A stretch of 64,000 bases of DNA from Acuticoccus yangtzensis (GCF_001927245.1 NZ_MJUX01000002.1:124001-188000), one strand, 5' to 3'; numbered from the stretch's first letter, positions 43,438-53,337 are shown. Notes: a model not told the origin generated them from the letters alone. Made by a program: numbers and translations.

Positions 43438-44868
43438 GTGACAGACGCCGAGACGCTCACACTCACCATCGCTTCGGAAGAGGAGATGGCCGCCTTCGGG
43501 ATGGACCTCGCCGGGGCGCTGCGCCCGCGCGACAGGGTCGGCCTCGTCGGCGATCTCGGCGCCGGCAAGTCCACCCTGGCGCGGGCCGCCTTGCGGGCGC
43601 TGGCGGGCGATCCGTCGTTCGAGGTGCCGAGCCCCACCTTCACCATCGTGCAGGAGTATCCCGAGCTGTCGCCGGCGGTGCGCCATGTCGACCTCTACCG
43701 CGTTGAGGGCGGCGACACGGCCGAGCTCGGTCTCGGCGAAGGCGACGCGGCCGAGCTGATCGAGTGGCCGAAGGCGCCGCTGCCGGTCACCATCGCCATC
43801 GCCTTCGGGTCCGACGAGGACACGCGAGAGATGACGGTGACGGGCCCCGCCGCCTTCCTCACCCGGCTGAGGCGCCAGCGCGAGGCGGCCCGCTTCCTCG
43901 CCAGAGCGGGCTGGGGCACCGCCCGCCGCCAGCCGGTGAAGACCGACGCATCGACCCGGCTCTATGCCCGCGTCAAAGGCTCGGCCACCCGCGCCATTTT
44001 GATGGACGCGCCGCCGCATGAGCCGAGCGACTATGCCCGCCGCGCGCGCCTGGCGGACGGCAACATGAACGCCTTCCTCACCGTCGGCGACGCGCTGCGC
44101 CGCTCCGGCCTCGCCGCGCCCGCCACCATCGCCGTCGACACCGAAGCGGGCTTCCTGCTGATGGAGGATTTCGGCGACGACAAGGTGGCCACCGCCTCCG
44201 CGATCGTGCCCGACCGCTACATCGCCGCGATCGAGGCGCTGGCCGCCTTTCACGAGGCGCCGCCGGAGATGCCGCTCCCCGGCGACCCCGCCTTCGCCCC
44301 GCCTCTGTTCGATGCCGACCTTGCCGCCATCGAGGTCGCGCTGTTTCCCGAGTGGTATCAACGCGCGCCGCAGGATCCCGCCTTCGCGGCGCTGTGGCGG
44401 GACGCGATCGAGGCGCTGCCGCGCGACGGCGACCGGCTGGCGCTGCGCGACTTCCATTCCCCCAACCTGATGTGGCGCGGCGAGGAAGAAGGAATTTCCC
44501 GGATCGGCTTTCTGGATTATCAGGATGCGATGATCGCCCCCGCCGCCTATGACGTGGTCTCGCTCGGACAGGACGCCCGGATCGACGTTCCGGACGATGT
44601 CGAGGCCGCCATCGTCGACCGCTATCTGGCGCTCCGGCCCAAGGTGGACCGGACGGCGTTCATGCGCGCCTATCACGTGCTCGGCGCGGAACGGGCGACG
44701 CGCGTTCTCGGCGTCTTCCGCCGCCTGAACGACCGTGACGGCAAGCCTCAATATCTCGCCCACATTCCGCGGGTCCGCCGCGCGTTGGCGAAAAACCTCA
44801 ATGCCGAACCGGCCCTTCTTCCGCTGAGGGACTGGTTCGCCCAGAATTCGGACGTGATGGCCACATGA
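43438..44868 (+). CDS. tsaE: TsaE - AmgK-type phosphotransferase fusion
   Basis: 476 residues. Residues 1-150 are TsaE (Walker A GDLGAGKST; SPTFTIVQEY; HVDLYRVE), the ATPase needed for t6A modification of tRNA. Residues 160-476 are an aminoglycoside-phosphotransferase fold (LALRDFHSPNLMW with the catalytic Asp, then FLDYQDAMIAPAAYD), like AmgK, the anomeric MurNAc/GlcNAc kinase of a peptidoglycan recycling route. This fusion is common in Rhizobiales. With the adjacent MurU-like nucleotidyltransferase it makes a recycling pair. GTG 43438 has a weak ribosome-binding site and overlaps the stop of a 4-codon ORF starting at ATG 43427. The end overlaps the next gene (ATGA). Confidence 0.92.
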   Translation: MTDAETLTLTIASEEEMAAFGMDLAGALRPRDRVGLVGDLGAGKSTLARAALRALAGDPSFEVPSPTFTIVQEYPELSPAVRHVDLYRVEGGDTAELGLGEGDAAELIEWPKAPLPVTIAIAFGSDEDTREMTVTGPAAFLTRLRRQREAARFLARAGWGTARRQPVKTDASTRLYARVKGSATRAILMDAPPHEPSDYARRARLADGNMNAFLTVGDALRRSGLAAPATIAVDTEAGFLLMEDFGDDKVATASAIVPDRYIAAIEALAAFHEAPPEMPLPGDPAFAPPLFDADLAAIEVALFPEWYQRAPQDPAFAALWRDAIEALPRDGDRLALRDFHSPNLMWRGEEEGISRIGFLDYQDAMIAPAAYDVVSLGQDARIDVPDDVEAAIVDRYLALRPKVDRTAFMRAYHVLGAERATRVLGVFRRLNDRDGKPQYLAHIPRVRRALAKNLNAEPALLPLRDWFAQNSDVMAT

Positions 44869-45581
44869 GCCAACTTTCGGCGATGATCTTCGCGGCTGGC
44901 CGCGGCACGCGCATGCGCCCTCTGACGGCGATCACCCCCAAGCCGCTGATCGAAGTGTGCGGCCGCTCGCTGATCGACCACGTGATCGACCGGCTGGACG
45001 CGGCCGGGGTGAACCACTTCGTCGTCAACGTCCACTATCTGGCCGACATGATAGAGGTGCACGTTCGCCGCCATGCGCCGGGCAAGGTGACGATCTCGGA
45101 CGAGCGGTCCAAGCTGCTGGACACCGGGGGCGGCCTCGTCAAGGCGCTGCCGCATCTGGGAACGGACCCCTTCTTCATCGCCAATTCCGATACCTTCTGG
45201 CTGGAAGGCGCCTTCCCGATCCTCGACCGCCTCAAAGCGACCTTCGACCCGGAGAGGATGGACGCGCTGCTGGTTCTCGCCCCCACCGTCACCGCCGTCG
45301 GCTACCACGGCCGGGGCGACTTCGACCTCGACACGGACGGGCGCATCGCCAGGCGGCGCGAACTCACCATCGCCCCCTTCGTCTATGCCGGATGCGCGAT
45401 GATGTCGCCGGCGGCGCTCGCCGATCCGCCGGGCGAGGTGTTCTCGCTGAACAAGGTGTTCGACCGGTCGATCGCCAATGGCCGTCTGTTCGGCGTCAGG
45501 CTGGACGGGCTGTTCCTCCATGTCGGCACGCCGCGCGCGATCCACGCGGCGGAGCACGCGATCCGCTTCAGCGCGGCGTGA
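44865..45581 (+). CDS. murU: Nucleotidyltransferase, MurU-like
   Basis: 238 residues. The sugar-nucleotidyltransferase motif reads MIFAAGRGTRMRPLTAITPKPL, followed by SLIDHVIDRL, LDTGGGLVKALPHLG and the metal-binding NSDTFW. MurU makes UDP-MurNAc from MurNAc-1-phosphate supplied by AmgK, bypassing de novo synthesis (the anabolic recycling route that confers fosfomycin tolerance in pseudomonads). The start overlaps the TsaE/AmgK stop by 4 nt and the stop overlaps the addB start by 4 nt (GTGA). Confidence 0.88.
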   Translation: MSQLSAMIFAAGRGTRMRPLTAITPKPLIEVCGRSLIDHVIDRLDAAGVNHFVVNVHYLADMIEVHVRRHAPGKVTISDERSKLLDTGGGLVKALPHLGTDPFFIANSDTFWLEGAFPILDRLKATFDPERMDALLVLAPTVTAVGYHGRGDFDLDTDGRIARRRELTIAPFVYAGCAMMSPAALADPPGEVFSLNKVFDRSIANGRLFGVRLDGLFLHVGTPRAIHAAEHAIRFSAA

Positions 45582-48448
45582 GGGTCTACGCGGTCGATCC
45601 GGCGGACCCGTTCCTGCCGACCCTGGCCGCGCGTGTGGCGGACGGGTTCTTCTGGCCGGACGGGCGGCTGCCGGACGACCCGCTGGCGCTCTCCCGCGTC
45701 ACGATTTACCTGCCCACCCGGCGTGCCGCGCGTGAGCTCGCCACCGCCTTCCTCGACCTCGCCCCCGGTCGCGCGGCGCTGCTGCCGCGGATCGAACCGC
45801 TGGGCGATCCTGACGAGGAGCCGGAGGACCGGCCGGACGTCATGAGCCGGCTGGAGGCGCGGGTGGTGCTCGCCCGGCTCGTCGGCGCCTGGGCGGAGGC
45901 GATCAAGACGGGAGATCCGACGATGCGCCCGCTGGTCTCGGCCTCGGGCCCGGACACGGTGCGCCTCGCCGACGATCTCCTCGGCCTGCTCGACCAGGTG
46001 GAGACCCAGGAGGCGAGCTGGGACGACCTCCCCGGCCTCGTCGACCGCACCGACCTCGCCGAGCACTGGAAGATCACCACCGACTTCCTGACCATCGCCA
46101 CCGAGATGTGGCCCGTCCACCTCGCCTCGATGGGCAAGATGACCGAGGCGGCCGCCCGCCGGGCCGACGCTGAGGCGGCCGAACGGCAGCTCGCCCACGC
46201 GACCGGGCCGATCATCGTCGCAGGGTCCACGGGCTCGCTGCCGGCGACACGGCGGCTGATCGGCGCGATCGCCGCGAGTCCCTGGGGCGCGGTCGTCCTC
46301 CCCGGGTTCGACCGGCGGGCGACCGCGGCGGACTGGGACGCGCTCGCCGCAGCGCCCGACGCACCGGGCCACGTCCAATTCGGCATGAAGCTCCTCGTCG
46401 ACACGCTGGGCCTTGCCCCCGGCGACGTGGAGCGCCTCACCCCGCGCACACCGTCGGCGACACCGGAGGCGCGCACCCTCGCCCTCAACGCCGCGCTGCG
46501 GCCCGCCGCCGCAACGGGCTCCTGGATCAACGACCGCGCGGGCATCGACCTTCGCGCGGCGCTGGATGCCGTCACCCTTGTGGACGCGGCGGACGAGCGG
46601 GAGGAGGCCGCGGCGGTCGCCATCGCCATGCGCCGCTCGGTCGAGGCGGGGGAGCGGACCGCGCTCATCACGCCGCACCGCGATCTGGCGCGCCGCGTCA
46701 CCCACCACCTCCTCCAATGGGGCATCAGGGTGGACGATTCGGGCGGCCTTCCCATCGGCCTGACGCCTGCGGGGACGCTCGCCCGGCTCGTCGCCGCCAC
46801 GGCCTTCGGCGGCGGCGCGGCGGAGTGGCTGGCGCTCCTGAAGCACGACGGCGCCCGCTTCCCGGCCGAGGCGGGTGCGCTCGCCGAGGTGGAAAGGATG
46901 CTGCGCGGCCCGCGGGTCGATCCGGGGCGGATGATCGAGGCGATCGCCGCGGCGGGCGAGAAGGCGGCGACGCTCGCCACCTCCATCCGCAGCCTTTACG
47001 CTCCGCTGGCGGCGCTGGCGGGAACGCGCACCACCATCGGCGCCTTCGCCGCGGCACAGAAGGCGGTGATGGACAAGGTCGCCGCCCCCCTCGTCGGCTA
47101 CCGCCAGAACGTGCTCGCCACCCTCGCCGAGCTGTCAGAGCGGCACGAGCTGACGATCCCCGCCGCGGACTGGGCCTCCACCTTCGAGGCGCTGATCGGC
47201 GGCGTGAGCGTGCGGGCGCGGCCGATGGACGATGCGGTCAACATCTTCGGCCCGCTGGAGGCGCGGCTTCAGTCGTTCGACCACACCGTTCTGGCGGGCC
47301 TCAACGAGGGCTCCTGGCCGGCCCCTCCCGATGCCGGCCCGTGGATGAGCCGCGGCATGATGGGAGCGTTCGGCATCGAGCCGCCGGAGCGGCGCATCGG
47401 CCTTTCGGTGCACGACTTCTACCAGGCGGCGCATCATCCGCGGGTGACCTTGAGCCGGGCGAAGATGGCGGCGGGCGAGCCCATGGTGGCGTCCCGCTGG
47501 TGGCAAAGGCTGACGGCGTTCGCGCAGGACGCGGCCGAGCCGGCGACGAAGCGCGGCGACGAGCTCATCGGCTGGGCGCGGCACCTGAACCGGCGCACGG
47601 TGCGGCCGACGGCACAGCGCCCTGCGCCCAAGCCCCCGGTGGCGGTACGTCCGAAGTCGTTCCGGGTGACCGAGATCACCCGGCTGGTGCGCGACCCCTA
47701 TGCAATCTATGCGCGCCACGTCCTCGGCCTTCAGCCGCTCGAGCCGCTCGAGCAGGAGGCCGGCGCGGGTGACAGGGGCGAGTTGTTCCACGACGTTCTC
47801 GCCACGTTCATCGAGAACGGCCACCACCGCCACGCCGACGCGGAGGACCGTTTCCGCGCCGTGGCTCTAGAGGCGCTGAAGACGCTCGGCCTGTTCCCGG
47901 AGGCGCAGGCGCTATGGGGCGCGCGCCTTTCCTACATCGCCCCGTTCGTGGCGGCGGAGGAGGCGGCGCGGGTGGCGCGTGCGGACCGGGCGCTGGTGGA
48001 GGTCTCAGCGACGGCGCAGATCGGCGGGCTCACCCTGCGCGGGCGGATCGACCGCATCGACCTCGGCGTGGTGGGGGCCTCGATCATCGACTACAAGACC
48101 GGCACGCCGCCGTCGGCGAAGCAGGTGAAGTCCTTCCTCGAGCCGCAGCTTGCCCTGGAGGCGGCGCTCTTCAAGGCGGGTGCGGTGGAGGGTGCGCCGG
48201 CGGACCTGCCGCTGACCGACCTCACCTATGTGGCGATCGGCTCGGGCCGCAACCCGGTGGCGTGGAAGCCCGTGGCGGGCGAGGATGCGGCCGCGTTGGC
48301 GGAGGAAGCGCGGGAGCGCCTCGCCGCCCTCCACGCCCTCTACCAGAACCCCGAGCAAGGCTATCTGTCGCGTGCGCGGCCGATGCGGGAGGCGGATGTG
48401 GGCGACTACGACCACCTCGCCCGCGTCGCGGAATGGCAGAACGAATGA
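45578..48448 (+). CDS. addB: Double-strand break repair protein AddB (alphaproteobacterial type)
   Basis: 956 residues. N-terminal helicase-like part without a Walker A motif (IYLPTRRAARELATAFLDL, ALLPRIEPLGD), and a C-terminal RecB-family nuclease (GDRGELFHDVLATFI, LRGRIDRIDL, IIDYKTGTPPSAKQV). With AddA it forms the helicase-nuclease that processes DNA ends for RecA. I start it at GTG 45578, overlapping the murU stop as GTGA; no similarity exists upstream of that point. Unusually it does not abut addA: 457 nt of hairpin-rich DNA follow its stop. Confidence 0.95.
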   Translation: MRVYAVDPADPFLPTLAARVADGFFWPDGRLPDDPLALSRVTIYLPTRRAARELATAFLDLAPGRAALLPRIEPLGDPDEEPEDRPDVMSRLEARVVLARLVGAWAEAIKTGDPTMRPLVSASGPDTVRLADDLLGLLDQVETQEASWDDLPGLVDRTDLAEHWKITTDFLTIATEMWPVHLASMGKMTEAAARRADAEAAERQLAHATGPIIVAGSTGSLPATRRLIGAIAASPWGAVVLPGFDRRATAADWDALAAAPDAPGHVQFGMKLLVDTLGLAPGDVERLTPRTPSATPEARTLALNAALRPAAATGSWINDRAGIDLRAALDAVTLVDAADEREEAAAVAIAMRRSVEAGERTALITPHRDLARRVTHHLLQWGIRVDDSGGLPIGLTPAGTLARLVAATAFGGGAAEWLALLKHDGARFPAEAGALAEVERMLRGPRVDPGRMIEAIAAAGEKAATLATSIRSLYAPLAALAGTRTTIGAFAAAQKAVMDKVAAPLVGYRQNVLATLAELSERHELTIPAADWASTFEALIGGVSVRARPMDDAVNIFGPLEARLQSFDHTVLAGLNEGSWPAPPDAGPWMSRGMMGAFGIEPPERRIGLSVHDFYQAAHHPRVTLSRAKMAAGEPMVASRWWQRLTAFAQDAAEPATKRGDELIGWARHLNRRTVRPTAQRPAPKPPVAVRPKSFRVTEITRLVRDPYAIYARHVLGLQPLEPLEQEAGAGDRGELFHDVLATFIENGHHRHADAEDRFRAVALEALKTLGLFPEAQALWGARLSYIAPFVAAEEAARVARADRALVEVSATAQIGGLTLRGRIDRIDLGVVGASIIDYKTGTPPSAKQVKSFLEPQLALEAALFKAGAVEGAPADLPLTDLTYVAIGSGRNPVAWKPVAGEDAAALAEEARERLAALHALYQNPEQGYLSRARPMREADVGDYDHLARVAEWQNE

Positions 48449-48905
48449 CCGCGCGTCATCTTCACTCCCCGCCCTCGCTGCTGCCAAGGCCCTCCACCGT
48501 GCAGAGGTGGGCCACGGTGGCGCGGGCAGGCCTCGTGGCGCCATCGATACGTTTACCGCTCTGTATGCCCCTTTCGCCGGAGGACGGCGGGCAGGGTCAA
48601 GTGCCGGCCCGGAGCCACGCGCAGCGCCCTCTCTTGGGGAGGGCGCAAGCATGGCGAGGACCGGCGCTTGACGCTGTCCGGCGTCCTCTCACGCTGGACA
48701 TGGTGTTCAGAGGGAGGATCGCCTTCGATCCTCACACTGAACGCCTGCCCGTCGGCGAGACCCGACTGCGCTGTTGCGCAGCCGGGCATCATGGATGCCG
48801 AAGTCGGCAACAGCCGACTTCGGAGGGGAGCGCGAGGGGGGGAACTCCCCCTCGCCGCGGCGCTCCAACCGGAACGACGCCACGGATCCGGCACGGGGGC
48901 GCCGC
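48449..48905. repeat. 457-nt addB-addA spacer packed with perfect hairpins
   Basis: No gene seen. Perfect inverted repeats: 48494-48520 (CCACCGTG/CACGGTGG, 11-nt loop), 48624-48646 (GCGCCCTC/GAGGGCGC, 7-nt loop), 48714-48733 (GAGGATCG-CCTT-CGATCCTC, nested in GTTCAG/CTGAAC arms), 48766-48781 (CTGCGC-TGTT-GCGCAG), 48798-48823 (CCGAAGTCGGC-AACA-GCCGACTTCGG) and 48832-48855 (GCGAGGGGG/CCCCCTCGC, 6-nt loop). They follow one another without overlap up to 50 nt before the addA ATG. Likely a cluster of mobile intergenic palindromic elements, or a structured leader of addA. Confidence 0.8.
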
Positions 48906-51900
48906 ATGAGCCGCCATCTCAACGTGCCCCCGGAAGCGGATGCGGCGCAGCGGCGGTCGTCGGACCCGGCGGCGTCGGTGTGGGTGTCGGCGAATGCGGG
49001 GGCGGGCAAGACCTACGTCTTGTCGCAGCGGGTGGTGCGGCTGCTGTTGTCGGGCGCGCCGCCGCGGACCATCCTGTGCCTCACCTACACCAACGCGGCG
49101 GCGGCGGAGATGGCGCAGCGCGTCTACACCGCGCTCGCCCATCTGGCGGCGTTGCCGGACGAGAGGCTCGCGCGGGAGGTCGCTAAGCTCGCCCCGGACG
49201 CTGACCCGGCGCTGGCGGCGGCCCGCGCGCGCACCCTCTTCGCCGATGCGCTGGAGACGGCGGGCGGGCTGAAGGTGCAGACCATACACGCCTTCGCGGC
49301 GGCGCTCCTCAGGCGCTTCCCGCTGGAGGCCAACATCTCCGGCTCGTTCCAGATTCTCGACGATCCGATGCGCGAGGAGCTGACCGACCGCGCCATCGCC
49401 AAGGTGCTGGCGCGCGCGGTGACGGACCCCGCCGGCCCTGTGGCGCAGGCGATCGACGCGCTATTGCCGCACGTGTCCGACTTCAGCCTCGCCGACAGCC
49501 TCAAGGCGGCGCTGCGGCAAAGGCGGCGGCTGACGCGCTGGCTCGGCATGGGGAGCTCGGCACAGCGCCTGAAGGACGCGCTCGCCACAGCGCTCGGCGT
49601 GGCTGACCCTGGCCCGCCGCTCGGCGACGACGTCTGCCGCCAGCTTCACGATGCGCTGATCGCCAGCGGCGCGGGCAAGGCTTCGGCGGAGCGGATCGCG
49701 GCGGCGCTGGGCTGTCCGGCGGACGACCGGGCCGAAGCGTGGGCCGACGTCTTCCTCACCAAGGCGGGCGAGCCGCGCAGCCTCTCCGGCATCGTGCCGA
49801 AGAAGGTGCTGACCGGGTGGCCGGAGCTGGAAGACCTCGTCACCGCCGAGCAGGAACGCCTCGCCGTGGCGGCGGACGGGGCGCGGGCGGAGGCCGCCAT
49901 CGCCGCCACCATCCCGCTGGTGCAGCTCGCCTACATGGTCGAGGAGGAGCTTGCCGCCGACAAGCGCCGCCGCGGCCTCATCGACTACGACGAGCAGATC
50001 GAGACGGCGATGCGGCTGGTGCGCTCGGGCACGGCGGCGGCGTGGGTGCGCTACAAGCTGGACGAAGGCATCGACCACGTGATGGTGGACGAGGCGCAGG
50101 ACACCTCGCCGCCGCAGTGGCAGCTCGTCGAGGCGCTGACGGGCGAGTTCTTTGCCGGGCGCGGCTCCAAGGACGGTGTCCACCGCACACTCTTCGTGGT
50201 GGGCGACGAGAAGCAGTCCATCTACTCCTTCCAGGGCGCCGCGCCGGAGCTGTTCGGCACCAAGCGCGGCATTTACCGCGAGGCGGCGGAGGAGGCGGGC
50301 GTCACCTTCCGCGCGGTCGACCTCGCCCATTCCATGCGGTCCGCGCCGCAGGTCCTGTCGGCGGTCGACAGGGTGTTCGCGGGCGAGGGTCTGGCGTCTG
50401 CCGTCGGCGCCGCGGCGGGCGCGGTGCGGCACGTGGCGGTGAAGGACGGCCCCGGCGGGGTGGACCTGTGGCCGCTCTTCGCCGACGAGGAGGCCGAGCA
50501 GCCCGAAGCCTGGGACGCGCCGTTCGACCGCGCGCCGGAGAACGCGGGCGCGGTGAAGCTGGTGCGCGCCATCGCCGACGCCATCGAGGAGTGGACCGAC
50601 CACCGCGGCACCGGGACGGCGGGGCCCGGCGGCGGCGCCCCGGTGAGGCCGGGCGACATCATGATCCTGTCGCGCAAGAGGGGCGCCTTCGCCACGCTGA
50701 TGAACCGCGAGCTGAAGAGCCGCGGCATCCCGGCGGCGGGGGCGGATCGTCTGTCGGTGACGGCGCACATCGCGGTGCAGGACATGGTGGCCCTCGCCCG
50801 GTGCCTGATCTCGCGCGACGACCTTTCGCTGGCGGCGGTCTTGAAGAGCCCGCTCTTCAACTTCTCCGAGGAGCAGCTCTTCGCCGTCGCCCACGGGCGC
50901 CCCGGCGCGCTGATCGAGGCGCTGGGCGCGGGCGACCTCATCGCCCGCTCCGCCTACGACACGCTGGTCGGCTGGCGCGGCCTCGCCCGCACGCTGCGCC
51001 CGTTCGACTTCTTCAGCCACATCCTCATCTCCGAGGGGCGGCGGGCCGACTTCGCGGCGCGGCTCGGCACCGAGGCGGAAGACGCGCTGGACGCCTTCCT
51101 CGACGAGGCTCTCGCCTTCGAGGGGCGCGACGTGCCGACCCTCGAAACCTTCCTGATGCGCCTGTCGAAGACGAAGACGGAGCTGCGGCGCTCGTCGGAC
51201 GGCAGCGCCAACGCGGTGCGGGTGATGACCGCTCACGGTTCCAAGGGGCTGGAAGCGAAGGTCGTCTTCCTGGCGGACGTGGGCAGCCAGGTGACCAACC
51301 CGTCGCGCGATCCGGTGGTGGCGCTCCCGGCCGCAGCGCCCGGCTATGACGAGGTTCTGGTCTACGCCCCCAACAAGGCCTACCAGCCCGAAGCCGTGCG
51401 CGCCGTGCTGGCGGCGAAGGCGGAGGCCGAGCTCGCCGAGCATTACCGCCTCCTTTATGTGGGCATGACGCGGGCGGAGGCGCATCTCGTCATCTGCGGC
51501 AGCTACGGCAAGAAGACCCCCGCGTCCGGCATGTGGCACGAGGTGGTGGCGGCGGCGCTCTCGGCGGAGGGCGTGCCGACCGCGATGCCGGGGGGCGAGG
51601 GCCTCTCATGGCGCCATCCCGCCCCTGCGCCCGCCCCCGCCGCCGACGAGGAGACGCGCGACGAGGCCGCAGCGCCCGCCCCGCCGCCGCGGTGGCTGAC
51701 GACGCCCGTCGCCATGGTCCGCCGCACGCCTGAGCCGATCGTCCCCTCCGAGGGCGATCATCTCGCTTCGGCGGGTGTGCCGGTGGTCGGTCGCCGGCCG
51801 CTGGACCCGGTGGCCTTCGGCACCATCATGCATGCGCTGCTGGAACGGTCCGAGGATGAGGCGGCGATGAGCGCCCGCGTCGCCCGCGCCCATCCGGCGC

Positions 51901-52301
51901 TATCCCCTGAGGACTGCGCGGCGATCGCACGCGAGGCGGCGGCCGTGCTCGCCCTCCCCGCCCTCGCCGGATCCGGCCACGTCGAGATCGACGTGATGGG
52001 CGACGTCGTCGTGGCGGGCGAAGTGCGGCGCGCCTCGGCGCGGATCGACCGGTTGCAGCTGTCGCCCGGCCGCGCCCTCATCGTCGACTACAAGACCGAC
52101 CGCGTGGTACCGCGCACGCCCGCCGAGGCGCCGGAAGCCTACCGCACCCAGCTCGCCATCTACCGCGCGCTGGTCGCCGAGATGCTGTCCGCGGCGATGC
52201 CGGGGCTCACGATAGAGACAGCGATCGTCTGGACCGCGAATGCGAGCTTCATGCCCATGGATAAGGTGCTGCCCGCTGTGGGCATAGCGCCCGCTGCTTG
52301 A
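48906..52301 (+). CDS. addA: Double-strand break repair helicase-nuclease AddA
   Basis: 1131 residues of UvrD-type helicase plus nuclease: Walker A SANAGAGKTYVLSQRVVRLLL, motif Ia CLTYTNAAAAEM, Walker B DHVMVDEAQDTSP, motif III VVGDEKQSIYSFQGA, motif V VMTAHGSKGLEAKVVFLAD, motif VI YVGMTRAEAHLVI, and a C-terminal RecB nuclease motif (RASARIDRLQL, LIVDYKTDR). Partner of AddB. ATG 48906 follows GGGGG by 6 nt; the frame runs about 44 codons further upstream through the hairpin region but without similarity. Confidence 0.96.
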   Translation: MSRHLNVPPEADAAQRRSSDPAASVWVSANAGAGKTYVLSQRVVRLLLSGAPPRTILCLTYTNAAAAEMAQRVYTALAHLAALPDERLAREVAKLAPDADPALAAARARTLFADALETAGGLKVQTIHAFAAALLRRFPLEANISGSFQILDDPMREELTDRAIAKVLARAVTDPAGPVAQAIDALLPHVSDFSLADSLKAALRQRRRLTRWLGMGSSAQRLKDALATALGVADPGPPLGDDVCRQLHDALIASGAGKASAERIAAALGCPADDRAEAWADVFLTKAGEPRSLSGIVPKKVLTGWPELEDLVTAEQERLAVAADGARAEAAIAATIPLVQLAYMVEEELAADKRRRGLIDYDEQIETAMRLVRSGTAAAWVRYKLDEGIDHVMVDEAQDTSPPQWQLVEALTGEFFAGRGSKDGVHRTLFVVGDEKQSIYSFQGAAPELFGTKRGIYREAAEEAGVTFRAVDLAHSMRSAPQVLSAVDRVFAGEGLASAVGAAAGAVRHVAVKDGPGGVDLWPLFADEEAEQPEAWDAPFDRAPENAGAVKLVRAIADAIEEWTDHRGTGTAGPGGGAPVRPGDIMILSRKRGAFATLMNRELKSRGIPAAGADRLSVTAHIAVQDMVALARCLISRDDLSLAAVLKSPLFNFSEEQLFAVAHGRPGALIEALGAGDLIARSAYDTLVGWRGLARTLRPFDFFSHILISEGRRADFAARLGTEAEDALDAFLDEALAFEGRDVPTLETFLMRLSKTKTELRRSSDGSANAVRVMTAHGSKGLEAKVVFLADVGSQVTNPSRDPVVALPAAAPGYDEVLVYAPNKAYQPEAVRAVLAAKAEAELAEHYRLLYVGMTRAEAHLVICGSYGKKTPASGMWHEVVAAALSAEGVPTAMPGGEGLSWRHPAPAPAPAADEETRDEAAAPAPPPRWLTTPVAMVRRTPEPIVPSEGDHLASAGVPVVGRRPLDPVAFGTIMHALLERSEDEAAMSARVARAHPALSPEDCAAIAREAAAVLALPALAGSGHVEIDVMGDVVVAGEVRRASARIDRLQLSPGRALIVDYKTDRVVPRTPAEAPEAYRTQLAIYRALVAEMLSAAMPGLTIETAIVWTANASFMPMDKVLPAVGIAPAA

Positions 52302-52359
52302 CGCTGTGCCGGGCACTCCATACGTAGGCTTCACACTTCAGCGCACAGGAAGGTGAGAC

Positions 52360-52680
52360 ATGTCCTCCACAGCGGTCACGGACGCGACCTTCGACAGCGA
52401 CGTCATCAAGTCGGATGAGCCCGTCGTCGTCGATTTCTGGGCAGAGTGGTGCGGTCCGTGCAAGATGATTGCGCCCGCGCTCGACGAGATCGCGGCGGAG
52501 ATGGAAGGCAAGGTGAAGATCGCCAAGCTGAACATCGACGAGAACCAGGAGACCGTCATGAAGTACGGTATCCGCTCGATCCCGACGCTCATCATGTTCA
52601 AGAACGGCGAGCCCGCGGCGACCCAGGTCGGCGCTGCCCCCAAAGGCAAGCTCTCCGATTGGATCAAGTCCTCCATCTAA
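52360..52680 (+). CDS. trxA: Thioredoxin 1
   Basis: 106 residues with the active site [14 protein letters not shown], the cis-Pro motif [13 protein letters not shown] and the usual length. Cytoplasmic disulphide reductase. ATG follows GGAAGG. Located 58 nt after addA, as in many alphaproteobacteria; grpE starts 9 nt after its stop. Confidence 0.97.
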   Translation: MSSTAVTDATFDSDVIKSDEPVVVDFWAEWCGPCKMIAPALDEIAAEMEGKVKIAKLNIDENQETVMKYGIRSIPTLIMFKNGEPAATQVGAAPKGKLSDWIKSSI

Positions 52681-52689
52681 GGACCGTCA

Positions 52690-53337
52690 ATGTCTGACGA
52701 GACGAACAAGAAAGAGTACGAGGGCGAGACCCTCGTACCCGACGCCGCCGAGATCATGGGCGCCGGCGAAACGCCGGGCGAGGCCGATGCCGCGCCCGCG
52801 TCCGACGCCGCCCTTGCCGAAGCGCGTGCCGAGGCCGAGGAGATGCGCAATCAGATGATGCGCGCCCTGGCCGAGGCCGAGAATGTTCGCCGCCGTGCCC
52901 AGCGTGACGTTTCGGACGCGCGCCAGTATGCGGTGACGAGCTTCGCGCGTGATCTCCTCAACGTCGCCGACAACTTCGCCCGTGCGATGGACACGCTGAA
53001 GGACGCCGATCTCGACAGCCTGCCGCCGGAGGTGAAGGGCATGGTCGAGGGCATCCAGATGACGGAGCGCGAGCTGAAGTCCGTGTTCGAGCGTCACGGC
53101 ATCAAGACGATCGACCCGACGGGCCAGAAGTTCGACCCGAACCAGCATCAGGCGATGTTCGAGATCGAGAACCCGGACATCGCGTCCGGCACGGTCATTC
53201 AGACCGTGCAGCTCGGCTCGATGATCGGCGAGCGCGTGCTGCGTCCGGCGATGGTCGGCGTGTCCAAGGGCGGCCCGAAGGCCGCACCGAAGACCGAAGA
53301 GGGCGAGGCCCCGGCCGCCGGCGGAGACGCGGCCTGA
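52690..53337 (+). CDS. grpE: Nucleotide exchange factor GrpE
   Basis: 215 residues: acidic disordered N-terminus, long coiled-coil (EARAEAEEMRNQMMRALAEAENVRRRAQRDV), then the beta-domain with FARDLLNVADNFARA and FDPNQHQAMFEIE, and TVIQTVQLGSMIGERVLRPAMVGVS. It releases ADP from DnaK. ATG follows AAGGA. An Ala/Gly/Glu-rich tail ends in a TGA that overlaps the CTG start of the next gene; the GGAG within the tail serves as its ribosome-binding site. Confidence 0.97.
   Translation: MSDETNKKEYEGETLVPDAAEIMGAGETPGEADAAPASDAALAEARAEAEEMRNQMMRALAEAENVRRRAQRDVSDARQYAVTSFARDLLNVADNFARAMDTLKDADLDSLPPEVKGMVEGIQMTERELKSVFERHGIKTIDPTGQKFDPNQHQAMFEIENPDIASGTVIQTVQLGSMIGERVLRPAMVGVSKGGPKAAPKTEEGEAPAAGGDAA

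Noticed and set aside
48774-48905. N-terminal extension of AddA through the hairpin region
   Set aside because: The frame is open but has no similarity, and the ATG at 48906 has a good ribosome-binding site and the expected AddA beginning.
49461-51539. 692-codon minus-strand open frame inside addA
   Set aside because: Antisense shadow; AddA helicase motifs on the plus strand are intact.
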